Source of the DNA: Melastoma dodecandrum
Lineage: Eukaryota; Streptophyta; Magnoliopsida; Myrtales; Melastomataceae
Length of the DNA: 64,000 bases
Reading direction: 5' to 3'
Assembly (NCBI GenBank): GCA_029817715.1
Contig: JARUPY010000079.1
Span: 310,001 to 374,000, forward strand
The notes under the pieces were generated by a model. It did no database searches, was not told the origin of the DNA, and saw only the letters and a program-made list of their open reading frames with translations. Position numbers and translations under genes: made by a program. Below are positions 43,963 through 55,640 of the stretch, one piece after another (position 1 is the stretch's first letter; each line of letters opens with the position of its first letter).

Positions 43963-44970
43963 TGTTGACATGGCAAATAATTTCGGGCCTGGGCCTAGAA
44001 CAGAGACCCAGTAATCCCTCAAGTCACACTCCTAGTCGGCCCAAGATACTGCCGTCTAGGCCGATCCATGACGAAGTCGACTAGGTCGATTTATGACGAA
44101 GTCGATTAGGTCGATTTACGACGAAGTCGACTAGGTCGACTTATGAACGAGGTCGACTAGGTCGACTCACAACAAAGGAGTATGGCGATCAAAGTCAACC
44201 AAGATGACTCAACAGTAGCTAGGCCTACTAGTGGGGTCAAAGTCGACGGAACTCTGGATAAGTCGACCAAGTCGATCGTAGTCCGTACAGATCAGTCAAG
44301 TCGACGAGGTTAAAATAAATTTATTCATTTTCAATCACGTTTGTTAAAGATCGTAACTGATCTTAAATACCCAGGAACGTGATCCCATATATCAAGGGGG
44401 TTGTTGAGACACTCCCACGATATTAGGGATCACGATCTATAACACGATCTGCAAAACGATCTATCTGTTACGTGTTAATCACGTACAAGTCCTCTATAAA
44501 TAGCAGAGGAATTCTTCAAGATAAAGACACGACCATACACAGCCAAAACTCTGAAGTTTGTTCGTCAACCTTAGGAATTAGATACCCTGACCTGGCTTAT
44601 AGGTCAACTATCCTTCCACCGACAGAGTGAGCTCGTAGGGCCTTTGCCGTCAATCCCCCGCCAGCGACACCACCGATGGAGTGAGCTCGTAGGGCCTTCG
44701 TCACAGCTTCCCGCCAGCGACCACCACCGACGGAGCGAGCTTCCAAGGCCTTCGTCACAAGTTCTCCGCTGTCACAGGATTCCACATCGTTGACACCGTT
44801 TACCCTTTTCATTTTTGATGGCTGTAAGCCCTTGTTCTTAATTCGTTAGATTGTAAGACTTGCATTTTATTTTCAAATAAATTCGTGCATCTTCTTACTG
44901 GCGACCAAAACTCGATTCCGGTGAGTCCTTTGCCAAATATTTCCGACGTGATCCGTTCTATAGGCGAACA
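43963..44970 (+). repeat. 3' LTR of the Tat-lineage element
   Basis: 1008 bp. It is nearly identical to 32361-33343 but holds four instead of three of the 25/26-bp ACGAAGTCGACTAGGTCG units, which accounts for the length difference. TATA box at 44494-44502. The GTCAC duplication follows at 44971. Confidence 0.92.
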
Positions 44971-44975
44971 GTCAC

Positions 44976-46254
44976 ACTTGTGATTGTGCTTCTTGAAATT
45001 TTAGAGCGTTAAATATCTATTCTCTTGTTGTTTGCGGCACATGAACATACTATGGGAGAACCGGCTACATCCTGTCCAACTTCTGGACGCCACGCACAAT
45101 CGCTGTCGTTGATAGACTTTGACATACTCAAAGCACGAATGCTAAGCGGATGGACCCGAAGTGACCAACGCTCAATTTCACCTTCTCGTACGATTTCTCA
45201 AGGGCGCGTGTATTAAACCGCGTCGGAGGATCGACATTAACGGGCTCACAACGTCCCGTAAGTATCGCTCGTACTCAATTAAGTTCTAATCATTCACTTC
45301 GATTTAAATTAGGACTTTCTAACCACCTTCTTGTTTGGTCGGCATGAACACCGATCGAGGGATGTGAGAATCCGACAAGACGTATGTCAAAGACTCCGGG
45401 TTTCGAAGATTACTCGAATGCGCGTGTATCAAACTGCGTGTGTAAAAACCACGACATCAAGACGATAAAGCGGTCCCAACCTTCATCAAAGTTATAAAGG
45501 GGAGGTACGTGCCTTCCTGAATTATTTTTTAGTCCACCTATAACGGACTACGGGCCCAAGTGCATAGGCCCGCACTCACCATCCTTCCCTTTTATCTAAA
45601 TAATTGGATGTGGATGAGTGTGTGTCTGATGGTTTTCCTAAAAAACCAACTTGAGTTCGGGTTCAAAGCTCGAATCGGGTCCAACGCCCATAAAACGTCA
45701 TATGAGTCCGGCCCAACTCTCGGATCGGGTCCAACACCCGTTAAACAATAGCAAACTTTTTGGAGCAAACGCCACCTCCTTCTTGCATGTTAGAACGTAA
45801 GTGTTCGTATATAGGAATCTCCGAACTCACTCTGATTTTCCGACTTAAACCAGTTTTCAAACTTAAGTCGGTGGCGACTCCGTATAGTTTATCTAGGTTA
45901 AATAACAACATTTTTTATGGAGCCATTTTGAATGGGTAACGGCGACACGAGCCGCTCCTTGAGTCCTTCCAAAAGCTCTTAAATGAGGCCTTAACGCAGG
46001 CTTTCGCCTGTCACTTCTAAGGAGGGCGAAACACCCCGCAGGCTCATTCGGGAATCAAAGGAGTGCCCAACCCGATTCCCTTCCGTAGAGTCCGACGCTC
46101 GAGTCGCGACGCTGACCGGATTGGGCCTTGGGGAAGAGGGCCCGGATCGTCGGGTCGTCCGAACCTCCACGCGCGTGCTAGGTCGGAGGGCGCGCGTACA
46201 TGGATCATAATGCATTGAATTAATTGAGGTATCGAAGACTTAACTCAAAATATT
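44976..46254. other. Probable LTR and leader remnant of another Ty3/gypsy element
   Basis: GTGGCGACTCCGTATAG at about 45871 is the TGGCGACTCC primer-binding type used by Tat elements. GGCGACACGAGCCGC about 80 bp later also looks like a retroelement leader. The upstream 600 bp could be its LTR. No coding domain follows; the region ends at the copia fragment. A 74-codon minus frame (45991-46215) has no known motif. Confidence 0.35.
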
Positions 46255-49200
46255 CAAGCCTAATAGCCCCTCCTCAAACACTAGAGTGGAATGGTGTTTT
46301 ATAAAGGAGAAATCAGACACTCATTGATATGGTTTGATTAAGGATGAGTTGTGCAAGTCTTCCATTATCATCTTAGGGTTATGCCTTAGAAATGACAGCA
46401 TATATGCTTAACCAAGTTCCAACCAAAGTTGTATATAAAACACCGTCTGAACTATGGTATGGTAAGAAACTAAATTTTTCTTATTTCAAGGTATGGGATT
46501 ACGATGGTTATGTGAAAAACGGAAGTTCTGATAAGTTTGCAATAAGGTCCATCAAGTGTTGTTTGTAGTTTATCCCAAAGAAATAAATGGTTATTATTTT
46601 TATCTTTCAAATGAGCTTAAAGTTATTGTGGTTTGATATGCTTCCTTCTTGGAAGAGAATTTATTTCTAAAGAGGATAGTGAGAATATAATAAGTCTATA
46701 AGAAATTTTAGATTCTACAAGCAAGTTAGAAGATTAATAGTTGGATGTGGAGCTAGTATCACATGTACAAGTAACTCCACATGTTGAGTGGATTCGGGAA
46801 GCGCAAGATCTACGCATGTCTATAAGAGTACATCAAAAACCAGATAAATATAGGTGGATTGTAACCCAATACATGGATGTAGTACTTATCAAGAATGATG
46901 AACTTTTGACTTATTATGAACCCATTACTTCAATAAATTCTTATAAATGGCGAGAAACCATGTATATTGAAATGGACTTCATATACACCAACCAAGTTGG
47001 AAGTTCAAAAATATACCAGTTGGGTAAAACCTATTGGGTGTAAGTGGGTCTTCAAGAAAAGATCGACATGGAAGGGAATGTTAGTACATATAAAGCAAGG
47101 CTAGTGGCAAAAAGTTTCACTTAGCATCATGAGATCAATTATGATGAGACATTTTTTCCACTTACGATGGTAAAGTCTATTTATATAGTGCTTGCTATTA
47201 TAACTTACATGAATTATGAAATCTGGCATATGGATGTAAAAACCGCCTTATTAAATGGAAGGTTAGCGGAGAAAGTGTATATGCTACAACATTCGGGTTT
47301 TATAACATCCGAGAATATGGATAAAGTATTTAAGTCAAAGATATTCATTTATGGTTTGAAGCAAAACATATTGGAGCAAGAACATAAGATTTGATGAATC
47401 AGTTAAAGATTTTGGCTACTTCAAGAATCTATATGGGACTAACGTTTATAAGAAGGGTTAGTGGGAGCAATATTATCTTCCCAGTATTGTATGTCAATAG
47501 TATACTTCTCATTGACAATGACAAGTTTAGTCTAGAATCTACCAAAAATTGACTGAATAAATGTTTTGCAACGAAAGATCTTGGGAAAGCAACTTCGATC
47601 TTATGTATTAAAATATAGGCCAAATTATCAAATATATCATAAAATTTGGCACATTCTTTCCGATTTAGCCTAAAATTTGAAAGATATCACCTTACATCAC
47701 AATGTTCAGATGTTATCTCAATTATATCATCCGTTTTCCCCCGCTAGCGGAGGCCTATGTGGCGCAGATATGACAACTAACATTGTCGACGCCACATTTA
47801 ATAAAGGCCAAATTATTAAATATGTCCTAAAATTTCTCAAATTTTTCCGATTTATCCTAACATTTGGAAAACATTTTTGTATAACCTAATGTTAAGACAT
47901 TATCTCAAAATTATCATCTGTTAGACCCGACCTATAACGACGTCCGACTCGGAGCTATCATGTACCTTAGCTGTCGTTGAACGCCATTTAGATCCAACTG
48001 CCATTTATGTTTTCCCAAATCGCACCCAGACTAAAATCATTCAACAAACTCAAACTCATCCCCATCTCTTCCCTTCCCTACATAGCTACTTAGGAGGATT
48101 GTATTGAAGTTTTGTCAATTATGATTATTATGCTCTGTTATAAGAAGAATTTGAATTGTGTTGAAATACTTATTAACAAAATATTGTACTCATGGAAACA
48201 ACACCCATAAAGTCACATAATTCCATTATCAGACAAGTGACATTACAACTCCTAATTGAGGGTCCATGCTGATACACAACATACTTATATCGCCACTAAT
48301 TATTAACTACACAATGCAACATATTTTTGGTTGTGTAAGGTCTTATAACCTCTCTTGTCATGAACATATAATTTGCAACTACTATACATAATCTTCTATC
48401 TTCTTTTGAAAGTTCGTGTACATTCTTTTGCTCTTATTCTACTTCTCTCTTTCTATTCTTCTTTGGTTGGCATCGGGGTCGAGATTGGGGTGGGAAGGAA
48501 CGGGAATGGGTTATTGTTTTTTGATTGATCTTAGTCTGTATACAATTTGGGAGAAACCTAATTGTCCTTTGGATCTAAAAGACGTTAAACAACAACTAAG
48601 GTACACATCATCGCCAAATCGGAAGTCGTTAAGGGTCAGGCCAGATGGAAGATAATTTTGAGATAATGTCTTAACGTTGTGCGTGAAGATATTTACCAAA
48701 TTTTAGAATAAATAAAAAAAGTGGAGAAATGTTTATGATATTGATAATTTAGCCTAGATTAAACATGGCGCTAATGACGGTAGTTACTATACTATGTCAG
48801 TGTCGCGTAGGCCTCCGTTAGCTGGGACAACTAACAGAGGATATAATTGAAATAACGTCCCAACATTGGGATGTAAGGTGATATATTTCAAATGTTATGT
48901 CACATAGAAAAAAATGTCAAATTTTAGGATATTTGATAATTAGGCATAAAATATTGATATAGACAAAAACAGACTTGGGATTTAGCGTGCATATGTTAAC
49001 ACAGTAATAAAGTGATTTAGTATGCAAGATTCTAATAGATAATTCTTGCCAATATCACAAGATATACAACTTTCCATGGCAATGTGTCCACAGAGACTAG
49101 AGGAGAGAAAAAAGTGGGGATGATATCATATGCATTGGTTATTGGATACATCATATATGTAATGATTTGTACACGACCCAACGTCTTGAATGTTTTAAGC

Positions 49201-49745
49201 ATGACAAGTAGATATCAAGGTGATTCAGGAGAGGATCATTAGACGACATTCAAAACTATCCTCAAGTATTTGAGAAGAACAAAAGATATGTTCTTGTTCA
49301 ATGAAGGAGATGATGAATTGGTGGTTAGATGATATATTGATGCTAGTTTTCAGATAAATCGAGACGATCTAAAATTGTATCTAGTTTACGTGTTCTGTCT
49401 AAATGGAGCATTTTTTGTTGGAAAATTTACCAAAGAAAGGAATAGTTGCAAATTCTACAATAGAATCTGAGTACATAACAGCTTCAAAAGCCGCAAAAGT
49501 AATTTGGATCAAGAACTTTATAAATGAACTTGAAGTAGTTCATAGTATTAATTGCCCGATTTTGTTATACTATCGCAACAATATTGTTATAGCGCAAAGA
49601 AAAGAAGCCAATGTCCCACCAGTGATCCAAAAAAGGGCAATGTTTGGCTTAAGCAAGCACAACGTAAGGGAAATATTATATTTTTTAGCACTGGAAGCTC
49701 CTTGCAGAGGTGAACCTTGTCATGATCTATCTTGTTTCAAAGAAT
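46255..49745 (+). pseudogene. Ty1/copia pol fragment (integrase end, RT, RNase H)
   Basis: It starts in the integrase core C-terminus (46255-46470; TAYMLNQVPTKVVYKTPSELW), then the integrase C-terminal part with KNGSSDKFAIRSIKCC. RT runs from about 46900 to 47608: WHMDVKTALLNGRLAEKVYM, YGLKQ and the catalytic site mutated from YVDD to YVNS (about 47487). Sequence resumes at 48955 and ends in RNase H with STIESEYITASKAAKVIWIK (about 49455) and LYYRNNIVIAQRKEA. Stops and frame changes abound. A long-TIR MITE interrupts it at 47617-48946. Gag, protease and LTRs are missing. Confidence 0.85.
47617..48946. mobile_element. Long-TIR MITE (MULE-like), non-autonomous
   Basis: Terminal inverted repeats of about 330 bp: the left arm starts GGCCAAATTATCAAATAT, the right arm read in reverse GCCTAATTATCAAATAT. 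Match is about 70-75% by eye and extends through CTAGCGGAGGCCTA/CTAACGGAGGCCTA and TTAAGACATTATCTCAAAAT. An 8-bp duplication TAAAATAT flanks it (47609-47616, 48947-48954). The core (about 47950-48640) has no transposase. Long TIRs with an 8-9-bp duplication fit Mutator-like MITEs. The insertion site is within the copia codons for a KIY-type motif after RT, and the reading resumes on the other side. Confidence 0.8.
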
Positions 49746-49899
49746 GCCATCATTAATATAGTTATACTTTATGAGTAACATTCTGTATGGAAGAATTTTA
49801 TGCTCGTTCCTCTTCACATTTGTCATGTATCGATGAATCCAATCACCTATAGATGGATGTAGTTGTTACTGTAAATATTACAGCTACACATGATCTTTT
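49746..49899. other. No feature seen
   Basis: Short stretch between the copia RNase H end and the next fragment; no ORF or repeat recognised. Confidence 0.4.
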
Positions 49900-50245
49900 G
49901 TTATCGTATCGCGATGCCCACCGATCGGGAAATTATTGAAGGTCACGATTGTATCTACTAACACCCAACACACTCATGGCCTCACTCCAATTATAAGCAT
50001 GCCTTTGAAACTTTCCTTCCTCGCCTATCCGTAAAGCAGTCTTAATAGAATATGCCCATTAAACATAAACAAAGTTCCATTGACGTACGAACGAAGTGAA
50101 CCACATGGAATTTCCTCCAAGTAACAGTAGAACTATTTAACCTCATCATAGCAAATTATACGCTCTTCCGATGCAAATTCAACTAGTCCAGACATATTCA
50201 ACTTCTCAAGCATGCTCATCACAAGGAAGTTGTTTTTAATTCTGA
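49900..50245 (-). pseudogene. Fragment of a plant transposon-associated protein
   Basis: The minus strand reads MSMLEKLNMSGLVEFASEER, a stop, then FYCYLEEIPCGSLRSYVNGT and LFMFNGHIL. After a frame change it gives AYNWSEAMSVLGVSRYNRD. The order (a FY strand, a G-S-L-x-S-x-V-N-G-x turn, LF-FN) recalls the retroelement domain seen in the env-position ORF at 7878-8927, but overall similarity is weak. It could be the remains of another Athila-type ORF or of a transposon-captured gene. Two or more breaks are present. Confidence 0.4.
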
Positions 50246-51800
50246 AAAAAAAAAATCCAAGTCTACAATTCATCATGTCTTGATTCGTCGCAGGTATGTC
50301 TATTTACAAATGTCCTTCCATCTGACTCCTCACTACCAACTACTAGATGACCACTACGAGGAACTGTTGAACTAGAGGAAACTTCTTACATTTGTCTTTG
50401 CGATGAATTGGATTCATTGTTCTCCAACTACGTCGCATAGCGTAGTGGGAGACTTGAGAATACGACCATTCGACCCAAGGAGGCTGGATAGATGTGGATG
50501 TTCAATGTCACGAGAGACAATGGTATGCTAGACAGACGAGGGTGTTCAGTGTCGTTGTAGAGATGAGAAAGTCATCCTTGTGGGAGAATAGCTATCAAGC
50601 ATTGTGGGGGAGGGGTGTCGAGGAGATGAAGCCGATGAATGGGGTGGGAGGGAGGGATTTCAAATTTCAAATCCTGAAAATAACTTAAAACCAAATCGCC
50701 CGATTATCTACGAAGCCCTAGCATAGATTCCCTCGATACCGCCTTTCTCGATTACATATTTTAAAAAATACAAGTAAACTAAATGAAACCAGATCGCCGG
50801 ATAATCCGCTCTTTGTCTGCAATCAACTGATTTGAGACCATTTGGTAAATCAAATAAATACGGATTGCCTCGTTGTTACCTTTATTACTTTCATCAAATA
50901 TTGCGTACCCTAAATATAAAAGAAGAAATTTTCAACAAATATGTTAGAAAAGCTTTTAGAAAATGCTTTGATGGTGATGTGATGATTTCCTAACCGTATT
51001 TCATGGAAAAATTGTATACTTTTACGAGAAAAATAAGCAGAAAATACCGCTTCTCAATCCTAAACTAAATTTAAAAAATAGTTGACAACTTTTCTACTAG
51101 CTAAAACAAAAATTCCGTATTGAATTTCATTTACGTACAAGATATTTGGATTTTTTAGGAAACAAACGTCGAAAAGTACTAGGAGGTTTGTTCTGTTAGA
51201 TTAAAAGAAATTTTGCGAAATAAGTCGATAAAACTTAAAATTCATCAACTAGAGTCGATAAATTGGAGTTACTTATTCCGATTTTGATTTAAAAAAATTG
51301 GAGATAAAGATTCTGATTTGGGCTTTTGAAACCAAAATCGGAGTCATCGACTTCGAATTTATGCTACATGTAAACCGCCCATTAAGTCGGAGTCAAGGAA
51401 TTCAATTTTATTTCTAATTCTTCAATATCGGAGTCATGTACTCCGATTTTACTCGGAGGAAGGCAGCAGACCAAAATCGAACTCCTTCACTCTGAGTTTG
51501 GCTTAGGGCTCGAATAAAAGTGAAGTGAAAGAGATGAGTAAAGGTTCAAAAGAAAATTGAGAGAAAGAGGAAGAGAGGAGGAAGGAGGAAGCGAGGAGAG
51601 AAAATAAATTTAAACTATATTTTTTGTTTGTATATACATATGTATACATATACTAATTCTTTTTACTTTGGAAAATGTTGTCTAATTTAATGCTAAGTGA
51701 ACAACTTATTACAAGTATCCGTTAGTCACTAGCAATTAGTAATAAAACTTAGTAGCTATTTGTTGATAATTATAGTCTAATACTCTCCCACAAACAAAGG
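50246..51800. other. AT-rich stretch without recognised genes
   Basis: Only short open frames without motifs. CGGAGTCA-type words recur loosely at 51330-51480. Near 51790 the minus strand reads TGTGGGAGAGTATTAGAC, which could be the start of a copia 3' LTR for the element to the right; no second copy is in the window to test this. Confidence 0.35.
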
Positions 51801-52205
51801 TCATCTTTCTTCTCGCCTCCATTTTTTTCACCTCTTTTTTTTTAGGGGGCCCAAGTAATAGTCAAATGGGGAACCCATTAAGATTGCTTGTTGAGGGTTT
51901 TTTCTACATTTCTTATTGCTTCTTTTCTTCTTCCTCAATATCCCATCTCTTTTCTCGAAGGGAAAAACCCGTCTCTTTATCAGAGGTGGGTTTGGCTTAT
52001 CATGGTTATTTTGTACAGTTTTGTCTTCTTGCGTCATGGCCTCCTTCGACCTTGTTGCTGCTAAGGTTGGCTTCTTTATCTCGTTCATGTGCTTTATGTG
52101 CTGAAATTCCTCCTACGATTTGATTGGGTTGTATTTTTTTATCTGCCTTTCAATTTCAATTGAATTGATCACTCTTGCATCGTCCATGTATGATTTAGGT
52201 TGTCC

Positions 52206-53843
52206 CTAGATTGTGAGTTTGGTTCTGCAACTAATGAGTCTTTGGGCCGATATAGCCTTCGTTAAAGGGTCGGTTAGTTGTTCATCCAATCCCACGTGAT
52301 ATATCTCCAATGTTCCATACATCATTTTTTTCCGCACAAAATGATAATCGATTTCTACATGCTTTGTGTGTGCATGCATGATTGGATCTGCTGCCAACTG
52401 AATTGTACTCATGTTATTGCAGTATAATATAGGAGACGATGTGGTAACAATTTGAAGTTCTCGTAGCATTCTTGTGATCTAGGTAACTTCCGCACCTATG
52501 TCTGCCAGTGCCCTATATTCCGCCTCTGTACTCGAGTGTGAAACCACTTTTTGTTTGTGTGAAGCTCAGGATATTAAGTTTGACCCTAAGAATTTACAGT
52601 AACCACCTATACTTTTCCTGTCATCAGCACAACTAGCCTAATCTCTAATCTGCATCCGTGTAGTACCTGTTAAAACTGATAATCCATTTGTGATTGTCCC
52701 ATTTAATACCGAAGAATCCTTTTGACTGCTTGGAGATGCACATTTGTTGGTCTATGTAAGAATTGACATGCCTTGTTCACCGAGAAGCTTATATATGGTC
52801 TGGTGTTGGTATAATATTGTAGGGCTCCGACAAGACTTCTATATGTTGTGGGACCAAGAAGAGGGTCCTCTTCATATCAAGACAACCGGCTTGTCGTGGC
52901 CATGGTGGTATTGGCGGGTATACAACCTTCCATCCCTGCTATAACAAGTAAATTTTTACATACCTGGCCTGGCATAAATGTAAGGAATGTTCATATCGCG
53001 TGACCTGCATTCCTATGAAGTAGGATAATTCTCCCAAGTCTTTTATGGCAAAGTGATGTTGTAGGGAGGTTACTAGTATTGAGATCTGCTCATTGTCAAA
53101 GCCTGTAATTATGATATCATCGACATAGACTAGCACAATAGTTAGTGTGTCAACAACATGTTTGTAAAACATAGATGCATCTGACCGAGCATTCATGAAC
53201 CCCCATTTTTTTAGGCTACTGCTCAGTTTAAGGTACCATGCTCTAGGCTCTGTTTGAGACCACAGATAAATTTCTTTTGATGGCATACATGATCTGGGTA
53301 ATTTGGTCGGCACACCCGGGAGGTTGTGTCATAAACACTTCCTCTTCTGGCTCACCATTAAGAAATGCATTGTCGATATCTAGTTGTCATAGCTTCCATC
53401 TTCTTGTGATAGCTAGAGTAAGAACTATTCTTATTGTTTGATGTTTGACTACCGGACTAAAAGTTTCTATGTAGTCTATACCATGTGTTTGACTGAAACC
53501 TTTTATGACTAGGTGAGCTTTACATCTCTCTAAAGTACCACATGATTTTAGTTTTACTTTGAATACCCATTTACTACCTATTACTTTATATTTTCCTATA
53601 TAAGGTACTAAATGCCAAGTTTCGTTTTTAGTCAGGGCTTCCAATTCCTTTGCCATGGCATCTTGCCATTCTGGCGTACTTAAAGCTTCTTCTAGACTAG
53701 CAGGTTCAGACGGAATGACCGATGTGTTTTCTGATTTTGTATGGCAATGTTTGGCTTTATATATTCCTAATTTGGCTCTAGTGATCATGGGATGGTAGTT
53801 CTGGGCTGGAGTTGGACCTGGAGGAATATTAAGGGTTGGTATA
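52206..53843 (-). pseudogene. Ty1/copia RT-RNase H, 3' half of a split element
   Basis: Read leftwards: GPTPAQNYHPMITRAKLGI, then the RT start with PEWQDAMAKELEAL and SKWVFKVKLKSCGTLERCKA (53387-53843). The palm with VLVYVDDIIITGFDNEQ is intact at 53090-53140. The RNase H end holds SSPILYCNNMSTIQLAADP and HTKHVEIDYHFVR (52206-52469). Stops and frameshifts lie between these pieces. The element continues at 62451 to the window edge; the Sirevirus-like element is inserted between. The motifs are of the RE1-like copia type; I do not assign a named lineage. Confidence 0.85.
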
Positions 53844-55626
53844 TGTTACACTAAGAGGGGGTGAATTAGTGTTAATATCCAAATTCGGATTTTAACGCTT
53901 TTTCGTTTTACCCCACAGCGGAAGGAAGTTTCTATAACACAGAACCTTAGATAGGTTTTTGTACAACAGAAACGTTTGATTGTGTTCGCAAATTGTTTGA
54001 TTGGACACAAAGCTTTTTATAGTGGTTCGGCAAATTGCCTATTCCACTCTTCATCCAAAATATTGGATGGTTATCACTCAAACTTAATGCAGTAACGAAT
54101 ACAATACTTGTAACGAAAACAACTTTCTGTAGTATAGACCAATAGGTTCTATGCAACAGAATACTGAGTGATAAAGCACAGACCAGAAGGTTCTGTACAA
54201 TATAATGTTACGTAGCACAAACTCGAAGGTTCTGTACTATAGTAACTTAGGCTCAGTACAGACCAGAAGGTTTTGTATCGTAGAAGGTTTGGCACAACAC
54301 AGACCAGAGGGTTCTCTGTCGAAGAGAATTAGGGACAACACAGACCGAAAGTTCTGTGTCGAAGAAGGTAAGGCACAATACTGACCAGAAGGTTCTGTGT
54401 CAGACGTGTTAACCTTCTATAGCACAGATCAAGAGATTCTGTATTGTAAGCGTCAACCTTCTATAGAATAGATCCAAGGATTCTGTATCACAGAAGGTAT
54501 AACACAGATCGTAAGGTTCGGTACCAAGAATGTGTCAATCTTTAACAAACCAAAATGGTTCGTATTAGAAGTGACTTGAGATGTGTACAGAACGTAAGGT
54601 TCTGCACTAAAGTAGATTCAGACCTTAAGGTTCTGCTCTACAGGAGGTTGTACAGACCCGAAGGTTCTGCACTACAGTAGCTGATTGCACGCGTTAACGT
54701 GACTAACAAAGTAACCAATGTAACCAATGCGCAATCCCTAAGGATAACAACTTCGTGGCAAACCCCAAGTGAGCACGTAGTGAACCCTACGCAGGCAGAC
54801 AACGACCTCTGTCCAAGGATGGATTTTCTCTCCGGCGGCTCCACACAACCTGCACGATCTCCTCGAGATAGCGACTACGTGGCGTACCCCACACAAGCAC
54901 GTAGCATACCCTACGCAAGCACGCAGCAAACCCTGCGCAAGCACACGGCAAACCCCACGCAAGCAGACGGCAGCCTCCGTCCTAGGTTCCTGCACACAGA
55001 GCTCTACACAACAGAAGCTGGTCAGTCCCTCACCTTCTGTGCTCCCGAGGTTCAGCCCTTCTCTCCGGCCCACTGCACGTTGCTCACGTCGACACGCTTC
55101 CAACAACGTCTCCTGCAGCTTCCAACCGAGTCCCTCGAGCCCCCGAGTCACTTTCCCAGAAGGCTTCACCAACGATGCAGCCGTCCGTCGCTAGTGCTCC
55201 TTGTGTGACTAACTCAAACGAACAAAAAGAATTAAAGAACTAAAAAAAAACTACAGCTTACGCTCTCTCTGGACAGAATGGGATGAATGTTTTGCAATCA
55301 AATAATGTTCGTATGTTGATCAAGTAAGCTTACAGAAGCCTGTAGACCATCTAGTATAACCTTTCCATATATAGAGAGATACATTTCCTTCTATAAGAAA
55401 TATTATCTCTAATATAATTATTTGGAAACTAAATCGTGGTAATCTGATTAGGCGAATATCTTAATCAGATAATATATATTTCGTAATTAAATAATTGATA
55501 ACTAATTATTTAATTACAACAATGATTTTTACAAAAAGATCATCATTATGAGAAGCTTCTGTAGAATAGAATGTTCGACCTTCTGTAGTACAGAGGGTCC
55601 GGTTCATCATCAAAATCGTCCCAACA
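53844..55626 (-). repeat. 3' LTR of the Sirevirus-like element
   Basis: 1783 bp with TGTTACA...CCAACA ends (plus sense). It contains many AGAAGGTTCTGT-type words (54180-54660), 22-bp minisatellite clusters (54755-54814, 54879-54980), a GC-rich segment to about 55200 and a TATATA box at 55367. Confidence 0.9.
54755..54980. repeat. 22-bp minisatellite in the Sirevirus LTR
   Basis: Two clusters of the unit GTAGCATACCCTACGCAAGC plus AC. The unit length of 22 bp is not a multiple of three, so the overlapping open frames here are unlikely to be real genes. The other LTR has the same clusters at 61580-61640 and 61703-61805. Confidence 0.75.
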
Positions 55627-55627
55627 A

Positions 55628-55640
55628 TCTCCCCCTTTTT
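55628..55640 (-). promoter_or_regulatory. Polypurine tract of the Sirevirus-like element
   Basis: AAAAAGGGGGAGA on the minus strand directly before the 3' LTR. Further purine tracts of the same type lie at about 55687-55696, 56055-56063 and 56074-56086, as Sireviruses often show. Confidence 0.75.

Larger units (their letters stand above)
32361..44970 (+). mobile_element. Tat-lineage Ty3/gypsy element with an antisense passenger gene
   Basis: The element spans 12.6 kb. LTRs at 32361-33343 and 43963-44970 start TGTTGACATGG and end GAACA. They are flanked by a perfect 5-bp duplication GTCAC (32356-32360, 44971-44975). Internal order: PBS, gag, PR, RT, RNase H, archaeal-type RNase H, integrase, then an antisense gene and the PPT AAAAGGGGGG. 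The second RNase H and an antisense ORF upstream of the 3' LTR are marks of the Tat branch (Ogre/Retand relatives). LTR copies look about 98% alike by eye, so it is young. Gag-pol nevertheless has three stops and one frame change, so mobility in trans or recent decay is likely. Confidence 0.92.

Noticed and set aside
51780..51810. TGTGGGAGAGTATTAGAC as the start of a 3' LTR for the split copia element
   Set aside because: Plausible by motif, but the 5' LTR is outside the window, so the boundary cannot be supported.
54699..55208. 169-codon plus-strand and 144-codon minus-strand open frames in the Sirevirus LTR, similar frames in the other LTR (61563-62033)
   Set aside because: They overlap on both strands, lie on a 22-bp minisatellite and GC-rich block, and have no known motif. 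Presence in both LTRs is explained by LTR duplication.
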